The notes below the pieces were generated by a model. The model was given only the letters and a program-made list of their open reading frames with translations, was not told where the DNA came from and ran no database searches. The position numbers and the translations under genes were made by a program. 64,000 bases of DNA from Pseudomonas nitroreducens (GTDB lineage Bacteria > Pseudomonadota > Gammaproteobacteria > Pseudomonadales > Pseudomonadaceae), in contig NZ_JACHLI010000003.1 of assembly GCF_014204515.1 (NCBI RefSeq), positions 1 through 64,000 on the forward strand, in the 5' to 3' direction. Positions 54,040 through 62,700 of the stretch are shown here, piece by piece (the stretch's first letter is position 1; every line of letters begins with the position of its first letter).

Positions 54040-54081
54040 AAATGGCGGCTACCGTTCGATATCTCCCGTTGGGAGGAGATT

Positions 54082-54120
54082 CCGCCGCGATGGATTTCGC
54101 GGACAAGGTCCGCTCCTACG
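54082..54120. repeat. REP element (reverse orientation)
   Basis: The sequence CGCGGACAAGGTCCGCTCCTAC at 54099-54119 region, read on the other strand, begins GTAGGAGCGGAC as in the REP families of Pseudomonas. It contains an imperfect palindrome. Confidence 0.65.
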
Positions 54121-54237
54121 TGAAGTTCTGTGCGGGGACAGCCCTCTCCCCCCCAGGGTTAGGGAGAGAGGAAATCCAAGGCACGAACGATCAGAAGAAG
54201 ACCGTTGCTCCTAAGCCGATGGCAACGACGGAGCGCA

Positions 54238-54265
54238 CCTGTAGGAGCGAGCTTGCTCGCGAACC
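54238..54265. repeat. REP element
   Basis: TGTAGGAGCGAGCTTGCTCG, continuing with CGA, is the classic REP core of Pseudomonas, with the palindrome CGAGC/GCTCG. With the element at 54082-54120 it forms an inverted pair. The stretch 53970-54271 is otherwise without a gene. Confidence 0.8.
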
Positions 54266-54271
54266 GAATTT

Positions 54272-55165
54272 TCAGCGCACACCAATTCCCGCACGCCGCA
54301 ACTCCGTCGGCAACGGCGCCGGCGGGTGCGCCGTAGCCGTACGACGGAACGGCTCAGCCAGCTGAGCCAGATACGCCAGCGGGTAGTCGGGGCGGTCGCC
54401 GATTCCCAGGTCATCCTCCGCCAGGTGGTAGTCCGGCAGGTGCAGCGCGGTGCCCAGCAGGCGATCCCAGAAGCTGAAGAACAGCGCGAAATTCACGTCT
54501 CCCGCCGTGCCGTACTTCAGGTGATGCAGGCGATGCAGCGGCGCCCAGGCGAACAGGTGGCGCAACGCACCGATGCGCATGTCCACATTGCTGTGTTGCA
54601 GCAACAGCTGGATAGCAATGGCGAACGCCAGCAGCGCGGCAATCTCCACGGGAATACCCAGCAACAGCAACGGCAGCGTGCCACCCAGGGCTTCGAGCAT
54701 CTGGTGCAGCGGATGCTTCATCAGCCCGTTGAAACCATACATGCGCGTGACGCTGTGGTGCACCGCATGCAGCCGCCACAACAGCGGCGAACGATGGCTG
54801 GCGTAGTGCACCAGGGTGATGCCGAGGTCGGCGATCAGCAGCGCCGCCAGCAGCTGCAGCGCCAGCGGCCAATCCACCGGCCACAGCGCGAAGTGCGGCA
54901 GCCACAGGGCCAGCAAGGGAATAGCGGCAATCCCCAGGGCATTCAGCGTCTCGTTGACCAGCGCGTGGATCAGGTCGCGGGCGCCATCGCCGTGGTCCTG
55001 GTTCCAGCCCGTGCGGTAGGGCCAGAACCGCTCGGCGAGGAAGGCCAGCAGGATCGCCAGCGGCAATAGCGCCGGCAGGCACAGCAGCGAGACGCCTGCA
55101 CCGATCAGGTACAGGGCCAGGCCGATGAAGCCGAAGAAGAACGCGGGGGCGTAGAGGTAGCGCAT
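54272..55165 (-). CDS. Sterol desaturase / fatty acid hydroxylase family membrane protein
   Basis: A 297-residue integral membrane protein with the diiron histidine motifs HYASHR, HAVHHS and HRLHHLKYG, and about four or five membrane segments. The family hydroxylates or desaturates lipid-like substrates. The ATG at 55165 gives a normal N-terminus (MRYLYAPAFFFGFIGLALYL); the frame extends upstream but is not coding. Substrate unknown. Confidence 0.87.
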   Translation of the reverse strand: MRYLYAPAFFFGFIGLALYLIGAGVSLLCLPALLPLAILLAFLAERFWPYRTGWNQDHGDGARDLIHALVNETLNALGIAAIPLLALWLPHFALWPVDWPLALQLLAALLIADLGITLVHYASHRSPLLWRLHAVHHSVTRMYGFNGLMKHPLHQMLEALGGTLPLLLLGIPVEIAALLAFAIAIQLLLQHSNVDMRIGALRHLFAWAPLHRLHHLKYGTAGDVNFALFFSFWDRLLGTALHLPDYHLAEDDLGIGDRPDYPLAYLAQLAEPFRRTATAHPPAPLPTELRRAGIGVR

Positions 55166-55239
55166 GGGGCGACTCCAGTGCAGTGGGAGTCGCCAGTGTT
55201 CCCATCGTGCTGCCGGTTGCGCTTGAACAATCCGCGCAT

Positions 55240-55956
55240 TCAGCCCGGTGCGGGCAACAGCTTCAGTACGGCGCCGATCAGCCCCCAGCGACGGGTCACG
55301 TAGACATGTCGGGCGCGCCGCTGGATGGCCCGGCGGATGCACTGCGCCGCACGTTCCGGCGAGGCAACCCAGAAGGGTTTGCTGGCCTTGAGCATGTCGG
55401 TGGCGACGAAGCCGGGACAGGCCTCGGTGACATGGATGGCCTTGCCATGATGCCGCGCCAGGTCGCGCAGGCCGTCGAGATAGCTCGACACGAAGGCCTT
55501 CGACGCGCAGTACGCCGCACCACCGCCATTGGCGCGCAGCTTGGCGACCGAGGAGATGCCCACCAGATGCCCGTGCCCGGCAGCGAGGAAAAAGCGCATC
55601 GACGCCTGGGCAATGGCCGCGAATCCCAACGCATTGACGCGGATGGTCTGGTCATCCTGCGCCCAGGCCAGCTCGTGGTTCAGCTGCCCGGTGCCGGCGC
55701 TGATCACCACCAGATCGACCCGCCCCAAAGCCGCGAGAAACCCCTCGAACTCCTCCCGCGCGGTCTCGACGTTGCCGATATCCAGCGCGCGAATTTCCGT
55801 ACCTTCTCCCAGCTCCCCGGCCAGTGCCTGCAAGCGCTCGACGCGCCGTGCCAGCAGACCCAGCCGCCAGCCCTCGGCAGCCAGCTGCCGCGCCAGTGCT
55901 GCACCGATCCCCGAGGAGCTGCCGACGATGACGGCAACCGGTCGTTCACTGTCCAT
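55240..55956 (-). CDS. SDR family oxidoreductase
   Basis: A 238-residue short-chain dehydrogenase. GSSSGIGAALA gives the cofactor site, VISAGTG the NAG-like motif and YCASKAF the YxxxK pair. GGAAGGG precedes the ATG. It lies 32 bases after the MFS gene on the same strand, so the two may be an operon. The C-terminus has a short hydrophobic segment (WGLIGAVLKLLPAPG). Confidence 0.83.
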   Translation of the reverse strand: MDSERPVAVIVGSSSGIGAALARQLAAEGWRLGLLARRVERLQALAGELGEGTEIRALDIGNVETAREEFEGFLAALGRVDLVVISAGTGQLNHELAWAQDDQTIRVNALGFAAIAQASMRFFLAAGHGHLVGISSVAKLRANGGGAAYCASKAFVSSYLDGLRDLARHHGKAIHVTEACPGFVATDMLKASKPFWVASPERAAQCIRRAIQRRARHVYVTRRWGLIGAVLKLLPAPG

Positions 55957-55988
55957 GTTCCCTTCCTTGCATGAGAGTCGTGTAAGGC

Positions 55989-57116
55989 TCAACGCCGCCA
56001 GGCGCAGCCCAACGCGCTGAGCGCCAGTATTGCAGCCGCCCCCGCATAGGCCCAGAGCGCAGGCACCTGCGGCAGCAGCACACCGGCGAGGATGGGCCCG
56101 AGGCCCGCGCCGATGTCGCGCCACACCGCGTTGCCCGCCAGCGCCTGGATGCGCCCCTGCGGATTGCGCTGCGCCACCAGCGTGACCACCAGCGGCAGTT
56201 GCAGCGCGCGCAGGACCAGCACGAAGAAGGCGCCGACGAACAGCCAGTAGCTGCCGAACATCAGCAGCGCCAGCGAGGTAGCCAGCGACAGCACCACCAG
56301 CATGCGCAGCGCGCCGAAGCGATCGGCCAGGCGTCCGCCGAAGGGGCTGAAGAGCATCTCGCTCAGGTAGCGCACCGCCATCAGGATGCCCGCCACCAGC
56401 ACGCCGGTGCCGCCCAGGTGAGTCTGCGCGTAGAGCGACAGGCCGAAGATGAACAGGCCGTCGAGGGTCACGCCCTCGATGAAGGACCAGGTGGCGATGC
56501 TGTCCGGCAGGCGCAGACGGCGGCCGCTGTTCGAGGGGATGTCGTGCCCCCTGTCGGGCAGTGCGCGGGCGCGCCAAAGGCCGCACAGGGCGCTGAGGCA
56601 GAGGACGAAGAAGATGCTGCGCGGGCCCAGCGTTTGAGCCATCACCGCGCCCAGCGGCAGGAACAGCATCGGCCCGATGGACAGCGTCGCCCGCGAGCGC
56701 CCGGCGCGCCGGGCAGCGCCCTGCGCCTCGGCGGTGGCGAGGGTCTGGGTGCTGAGGTTGAAGGTGGCAAAGCACAGGCCCCAGACCAGGCGCAGACCCA
56801 GCAGCGCGGCGAAGCCGGACAGCGTGGCGTTGCCCAGCGCGCAGGCTGCCGCCGCGAAGGCCGCCAGGCTGCAGGCGGCGCGGTCGCCATGGCGGCCGTA
56901 GAAGCGCACCACCCAGCCGTAGCCGACGATGCGCACCAGCCGGTTGGCCGCCAGCAGGATGCCCGCCTCCACCAGGGTCACGCCGAAATCGGCGGCGTAC
57001 ATCGGCAGCAGCAGGTACAGCAGTACGTCGCTGGGCAGGCACAGGCCGAGCACCTGGGCGGAGTTGCGCGAATCTCGGTCGGCTCGCTGCAAGGCAGGCG
57101 CGGAAGCGGACGACAT
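55989..57116 (-). CDS. MFS transporter
   Basis: A 375-residue major facilitator with about 11-12 membrane segments. The motif-A region (FGGRLADRFGALRML) follows the central part of the protein. The segment GYGWVVRFYGRHGDRAACSL is in the first half. It likely exports a small molecule, but the substrate is unknown. The ATG at 57116 is chosen because the upstream extension is not membrane-like. Confidence 0.83.
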   Translation of the reverse strand: MSSASAPALQRADRDSRNSAQVLGLCLPSDVLLYLLLPMYAADFGVTLVEAGILLAANRLVRIVGYGWVVRFYGRHGDRAACSLAAFAAAACALGNATLSGFAALLGLRLVWGLCFATFNLSTQTLATAEAQGAARRAGRSRATLSIGPMLFLPLGAVMAQTLGPRSIFFVLCLSALCGLWRARALPDRGHDIPSNSGRRLRLPDSIATWSFIEGVTLDGLFIFGLSLYAQTHLGGTGVLVAGILMAVRYLSEMLFSPFGGRLADRFGALRMLVVLSLATSLALLMFGSYWLFVGAFFVLVLRALQLPLVVTLVAQRNPQGRIQALAGNAVWRDIGAGLGPILAGVLLPQVPALWAYAGAAAILALSALGCAWRR

Positions 57117-57420
57117 GACGGCCTCATGACAACAGCGGGGCCGCAGGATAACCCGCGACCGGTGATGCAGGGAAAGAGCCGGGCGCAGGCCCGATGATAT
57201 CACCGCAATAGCATTTTTAACCGTTCGTCAGCCCTGGGTAAAACTTCGGAACAAATTTTCCGTCCTTCATCTCGAACCGTCGGAAGTGTCATGCGTGCGT
57301 TACACGTCTGACAGCGCTGTATCAGCAGATTTACAACGATTAGAACGGATTCACGGTCTCGATCCGAACGGGTCGTCATAATTCGACGAGTTTTTGCAAG
57401 ATATTTCACAAGGATGCGAA
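57117..57420. other. AT-rich promoter region of the two-partner secretion locus
   Basis: A 304-base gap, noticeably less GC-rich than its surroundings, between the divergent MFS gene and the TpsB gene. Candidate elements include CATAAT at 57377-57382 as a -10. No repeat or RNA gene was seen. Low GC in front of a secretion locus often marks silencer (MvaT/H-NS-type) targets, which is only inference here. Confidence 0.4.
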
Positions 57421-59214
57421 ATGGCTCTTCTCTCTTGCCGTAGAGAGCTTCCGGCCGCTGCCGGCGTTGCTCCGCAAGCCCCATGGACGGGCGTTGGTCT
57501 CCCCCCTCGAAACGCACTGCGCCTGGCCATCCTGGCCGCCCTGGCGATGAGTGCCTGCAGCGGCGCCGCCCTCGCCGCCGATCCGTTGCCCGCCCAGCAA
57601 CTGCTGCAGCAGCAGGAACGCGAACGCGCCCTGCGCGAACAGCTGGAACCCTCCCCGGACGTGCGCCTGAAGCTGCCGCCCAACGGCCTGGACGCCAATC
57701 GCCTGCCCCGCGACGAAGCGCCCTGCTTCGCCATCCGCCACATCACCCTGGTGGGCGATGCCGCCGAACGCTTCCAGTGGGCCCTGCGCGCCGCCGACCC
57801 GCAGGATGACCCGGCCACCGGCCAGTGCCTGGGCGCCAATGGCATCAACCTGACGATGAAGCGCATCCAGAACGCGATCATCGAGCGCGGCTACGTCACC
57901 TCCCGCGTGCTGGCGCAGCCCCAGGACCTGAAAAGCGGCACCCTGGAGCTGACCCTGCTGCCGGGACGCATCCGCAGCATCCGCTTCGCCGAAGGCACCT
58001 CGCACCGCGCCAACGCCTGGAACACGGTGCCGGCCAAGCCGGGCGACCTGCTCAACCTGCGCGACATCGAACAGGCGCTGGAGAACTTAAAGCGCGTGCC
58101 CAGCGCCGACGCCGACATCCAGATCACGGCCGCCGAGGGCGCTGGCGCGCAGCCGGGCGAGAGCGACCTGGTGATCGCCTGGCAGCAGAAGTTCCCGATC
58201 CGCTTCAGCCTCTCGGTGGACGACTCCGGGACCGACCAGACCGGCAAGTACCTGGGCACCACCTCGGTTTCGCTCGACAACTTCATGACCCTGAGCGACC
58301 TCTTCTACTTCAGCTACAACCATGACCTGGGCGGCGGCGACTCCGGCGACCGCGGCTCGAAGGGGCACACCCTGCACTACTCGGTGCCCTTCGGTTACTG
58401 GCAACTGGCGGTGACCTCCAGCGAATACGACTACCACCAGACCATCTCCGGGGCGAACCAGGACTACAGCTACAGCGGCGAGAGCAAGAACGACGAGATC
58501 AGCCTGACGCGCATGCTCTACCGCGATGCCACGCGCAAGACCACGGCCAGCCTGGGCGGCTGGAGCCGGCGCTCGAAGAACTTCATCGACGACACCGAGA
58601 TCGAGATCCAGCGCCGGCGCATGGCCGGCTGGTCGTTCGGCCTGACCCACACCGAATACCTGGGCGCCTCCACGCTCTACCTCAGCACCGGCTACCGTCG
58701 CGGCACCGGCGCGCGGCACGCCCTGGCGGCGCCCGAGGAGCCGTTCGACGAAGGCACCTCGCGCTCCAAGATCATCACCGCCGAAGCCCAGCTCAACGTG
58801 CCCTTCGCCCTGGGCGACCAGCGCCTGCGCTACAGCAACACGCTGCGCGCGCAGTGGAACCGTACTCCACTGGTGCCGCAGGACCGCTTCACCATCGGCG
58901 GGCGCTACAGCGTGCGCGGCTTCGATGGCGAACAGATTCTCTCCGCCGATCGTGGCTGGCTGACCCGCAACGACCTCGGCCTGGCGCTGGGCCAGACCGG
59001 CCAGGAAGCCTACGTCGGGATGGACTACGGCGAAGTCGGCGGGCAGTCGAGCAAGTACCTGATCGGCACCCACCTGGCCGGCTACGTGCTGGGCCTGCGC
59101 GGCGGCTATCGCAGCGTGTCCTACGACGTCTTCGTCGGGCAGCCGATCAGCAAGCCCAAGGGCTTCGACACGGCCAGCACCACCGGCGGCTTCAACCTGA
59201 CCTGGTCCTTCTGA
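57421..59214 (+). CDS. TpsB / CdiB-family outer-membrane transporter
   Basis: A 597-residue two-partner-secretion transporter (Omp85 superfamily). An N-terminal signal segment (LAILAALAMSACSGAALAA) is followed by a Gln-rich linker, a first POTRA (CFAIRHITLVGDAAERF and the following region), a second POTRA (SGTLELTLLPGRIRSIRF), then the beta-barrel with the FhaC-type FTIGGRYSVRGFDGE motif and a final aromatic residue. It exports the TpsA protein encoded downstream. The ATG at 57421 has AAGGA upstream. It precedes the acyltransferase gene by nine bases. Confidence 0.9.
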   Translation: MALLSCRRELPAAAGVAPQAPWTGVGLPPRNALRLAILAALAMSACSGAALAADPLPAQQLLQQQERERALREQLEPSPDVRLKLPPNGLDANRLPRDEAPCFAIRHITLVGDAAERFQWALRAADPQDDPATGQCLGANGINLTMKRIQNAIIERGYVTSRVLAQPQDLKSGTLELTLLPGRIRSIRFAEGTSHRANAWNTVPAKPGDLLNLRDIEQALENLKRVPSADADIQITAAEGAGAQPGESDLVIAWQQKFPIRFSLSVDDSGTDQTGKYLGTTSVSLDNFMTLSDLFYFSYNHDLGGGDSGDRGSKGHTLHYSVPFGYWQLAVTSSEYDYHQTISGANQDYSYSGESKNDEISLTRMLYRDATRKTTASLGGWSRRSKNFIDDTEIEIQRRRMAGWSFGLTHTEYLGASTLYLSTGYRRGTGARHALAAPEEPFDEGTSRSKIITAEAQLNVPFALGDQRLRYSNTLRAQWNRTPLVPQDRFTIGGRYSVRGFDGEQILSADRGWLTRNDLGLALGQTGQEAYVGMDYGEVGGQSSKYLIGTHLAGYVLGLRGGYRSVSYDVFVGQPISKPKGFDTASTTGGFNLTWSF

Positions 59215-59223
59215 GGAGGCGCC

Positions 59224-59742
59224 ATGCATATCGACGGATTCGACATCACCGCGCCGGGCTTCATCGACGAGCCCTGGAGCGAAGCCGAGGCGCTGGGTTC
59301 GGCGGTCTGGCTGTGGCTGCACTCGGCGTCCCACCGCGACGTCCCGCTGCATGCCCTCAACGCCCTGCTGCTGCCGGCGATCAGCCATCGCCAGTTCATC
59401 CTCGGCCGGCAGAACGGCCGACCGGTGTTCTACGTCGCCTTCAGCAACCTGAGCCTGGAGGCCGAGGCGCGCTACCTGAGCCAACCGGCGATCTGCATGC
59501 CGGCCGAGGACTGGAACAGCGGCGAGCGCATCTGGTTCAACGACTGGGTGGCGCCGTTCGGCCACTCCGTGCCGGTGTCGCGCGTGCTGCAGCGGCACTT
59601 CTTCGCCAACCGCTGCGGCCGGGCGCTGTACCACCGTGGCGAACAACGCGGCCTGAGGATCAAGAAGTTCCAGGGTGTCGCGGTCATGCCCGCCGAAGGG
59701 CGCGCATGGTTCTCCGACCACCCGCTGGCCATCCAGCTCTGA
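59224..59742 (+). CDS. HlyC-family toxin-activating lysine acyltransferase (CdiC-like)
   Basis: A 172-residue protein of the HlyC family. It has the catalytic His region GSAVWLWLHSASHRDV (H37 corresponds to HlyC H23) and the Asp region WFNDWVAPFG (D107, corresponding to the HlyC DWIAPFG). Such enzymes transfer a fatty acyl group from acyl-ACP to lysines of a toxin in the cytoplasm. A gene of this family between cdiB and cdiA is called cdiC and is reported to lipidate some CdiA effectors, which helps target-cell recognition. It lies nine bases after the TpsB gene and 43 bases before TpsA. GAGGAGG precedes the ATG. Confidence 0.87.
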   Translation: MHIDGFDITAPGFIDEPWSEAEALGSAVWLWLHSASHRDVPLHALNALLLPAISHRQFILGRQNGRPVFYVAFSNLSLEAEARYLSQPAICMPAEDWNSGERIWFNDWVAPFGHSVPVSRVLQRHFFANRCGRALYHRGEQRGLRIKKFQGVAVMPAEGRAWFSDHPLAIQL

Positions 59743-59785
59743 GCGCGCCCCACGGCCTGCGCCCTGAACCGACAAAGGGATTTGT

Positions 59786-62700
59786 ATGAACAAGCACCTC
59801 TACCGCATCGTCTTCAACAAGGCCCGTGGCCAGCTGATGGTCGTCGCCGAGAACGTCAGCAGCCAGGGCAAGGCGCCGGGTACCACCGATGGCCCGCAGG
59901 GCAGCGGCGGCGCCTCGCTGCTGGTCAGCCTGCGTCCGCTGCGCTTCGCGCTGATGGCGACCCTCGGGCTGGTCAGCCTGGCCGTGCCGCTGGCCCATGC
60001 CGATATCGTCGCCGACCATGGCGCCCCGCCCGGCCAGCAGCCGGGGGTGATCAACTCGGCCAACGGCGTGCCCCAGGTCAACATCCAGACGCCCAGCGCC
60101 GCAGGTGTTTCGCGCAACACCTACAGCCAGTTCGACGTGAACCAGCAGGGCGCGATCCTCAACAACTCGCGCACCAGCGTGCAGACCCAGCTCGGCGGCT
60201 GGGTCGACGGCAACCAGAACCTCGCCAACGGCACCGCACGGGTGATCCTCAACGAGGTCAACGGCAGCAACCCCAGCCAGCTGCGCGGCTACGTGGAAGT
60301 CGCCGGCGACCGCGCCCAGGTGGTGATCGCCAACCCGGCCGGCATTGCCTGTGACGGCTGCGGCTTCATCAACGCCAACCGCGCCACGCTCACCACCGGC
60401 ACGGCGCAGATCGTCGATGGCCAGTTGCAGGGCTACGAGGTGCGCGGCGGCCGCATCGCCATCACCGGCAAGGGCCTGGACGCCAGCCAGACCGACTTCA
60501 CCGACGTGATCGCCCGCTCCGTGGAGGTCAATGCCGGGGTCTGGGCCAAGGACCTGCGCGTCACCGCCGGGGCCAACCAGGTCAACGCCGACAACAGCAG
60601 CGTGCGGCCCATCGACGGCGACGGCGAGAAGCCCTCGGTGGCCATCGACGTCGCCCAGCTCGGCGGCATGTACGCCGGCAAGATCATGCTGGTGGGCAGC
60701 GAGTCCGGTGTCGACGTGCGCAATGCCGGGCAGATCGGCGCCAGCGCCGGCGACGTGGTGATCAGCGCCGACGGCCGCATCGGCAACAGCGGCCAGATCA
60801 ACGCCACCGCCGGCGTGCGCCTGGACAGCAACAGCGGCATCGACAACAGCGGCTCGCTCTACGCCAAGGGCGACACCGCCCTGAGCAGTCGCGGCGACAT
60901 CCACAACAGCGGCATCGCGGCGGCGCAACAGAATGTCAGCCTGAGCGCCAGCGGCATCGTCAACGACAGCGCCGCCACCCTCGCCGCCGGCGTCCAGGCC
61001 GACGGCAGCATCGGCACCAGCGGCCGGCTCGACATCAAGGCCGGCAACCAGGTGAAGAGCCAGGGCGCGACCCTCGCCGGTGGCGACCTCGACATCGCCG
61101 GCGCCAGTCTCGACCTGCAACAGGGCAAGGCCAGCGCGCAGAACGTGCGCCTCAGCGCCGGCAATGGCAACGCCGACCTGAGCGGCGCCCAGGTGGATGC
61201 CAGCCTTGCGCTGGCGCTCAGCGCTTCGCAGAAGCTCACCAGCGACTCCGCCAGGCTGGCCGGCGCCAGCGTGCAACTGCAGGCCCACGACCTGTCCAAC
61301 CGCAAGGGCGAGATCATCCAGACCGGCACGGGCGACATGGCGATCGCCCTCCCCGGCACCCTCGACAACAGCGACGGACGCATCGCCAGCAACGCCACCA
61401 ACCTCAGCCTCGACGCGCTGAACCTGGACAACCGTCGCGGCAAGGTCGAGCACGCCGGCAGCGGCACGCTGAAGGTCAACGCCAATTCCCTCGACGGCCG
61501 CGACGGCTCGCTGGCCAGCAATGGCCAGTTGCAGGCGAAGTTCCACGACGCCCTGCTCGACGGCGCCAGCACCGTGGCGCGGCAGATCGGCATCGACGCC
61601 GCCTCGCTGTCCAACCGCCAGGGCGAGATCCTGCAGACCGGCGCCGGCACCCTGCGCGTCAGCACCACTGGCCTGCTGGACAACAGCGGCGGCACCCTTG
61701 CCGGCAACGGCGGCGTGCAACTGGACGCCGGCACGCTGCTCAACCAGTCCGGCATCGTGCAGGCCGCCGGCGGCGACCTGCAGGCCAAGGTCAAGGCCAA
61801 GGCGGACAACAGCTCCGGCACCCTCGCCGCCACGGGCAACTCGCGCCTGGAGGCTAGCGAGCTGGTCAACGCCAAGGGCAAGGTCACTGCCAGCGGCACG
61901 CTGGAGGTCAATGCCGGCAAGCTCAACAACGACACCGGCACCCTGGCCGCCAAAGGCAACCTCAGCGCCCGTGGCGGCTCGATCAGCAACCAGGGCGGCA
62001 CCCTCGGCTCGGTGGACGGCAGCGTGGCCGTCGATGCCACCCAGGGCACCCTCGACAACCGCAACGGCCGTATCGAGGGCCAGCACCAGCTCACCCTCTC
62101 CGGCCAGGGCGTGTTCAACAGCAATGGCCTGATCAGCGCCGGCAACCTCAAGCTCGACAGCAACCGCGCCAGCCTCGACAACCAGAACGGCGTGCTGATC
62201 GCCACCGACGGCGTGGAGCTGCAGACCGGCGCGCTGGGCAACCAGGCCGGACTGATCCAGGCCGACGGCCTGCTGCGCATCGACAGCCACGGGCAGGCCA
62301 TCACCAACACCGACTCCGGCGCCAGCGGCGGCCTGCTCGGCAAGGCTGGGGTGATCCTCGCCGGCGGCAACCTGGACAACAGCGGCGGCTTCATCGGCAG
62401 CAAGGGCGATCTCGACCTCACGGCCGCGCAGATCGCCAACCAGCGCGGCGGCCTGCTGACCAGCGAAGGCAACGTGCGGGTAAAAGCCAGCGGCCTGGAC
62501 AACCGCGGCGGTCAGCTGCAGACCCTCGGCGACGCCGTGCTCGACCTCGCCAGCGGGCGCCTGGACAACGCCGGCAGCCTGCTGCGCGCCGGCGGCAAGC
62601 TGGTCGTCACGGCGGGCACAGTCGACAACCGCAACACCCTGGGTGCCGATCAGGGCCTCGAAGGCCACTGGCTGACGCTCACCGCCGGCCAGATCGACAA

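Noticed and set aside
53135..54214. A 359-residue plus-strand frame over the LysR and AraC genes
   Set aside because: It crosses the real LysR/AraC boundary in another frame with Arg/Pro/Ala-rich nonsense composition.
58087..59793. A 568-residue minus-strand frame over the TpsB and acyltransferase genes
   Set aside because: The opposite strand has the POTRA/barrel and HlyC motifs; this frame is a GC-rich shadow.
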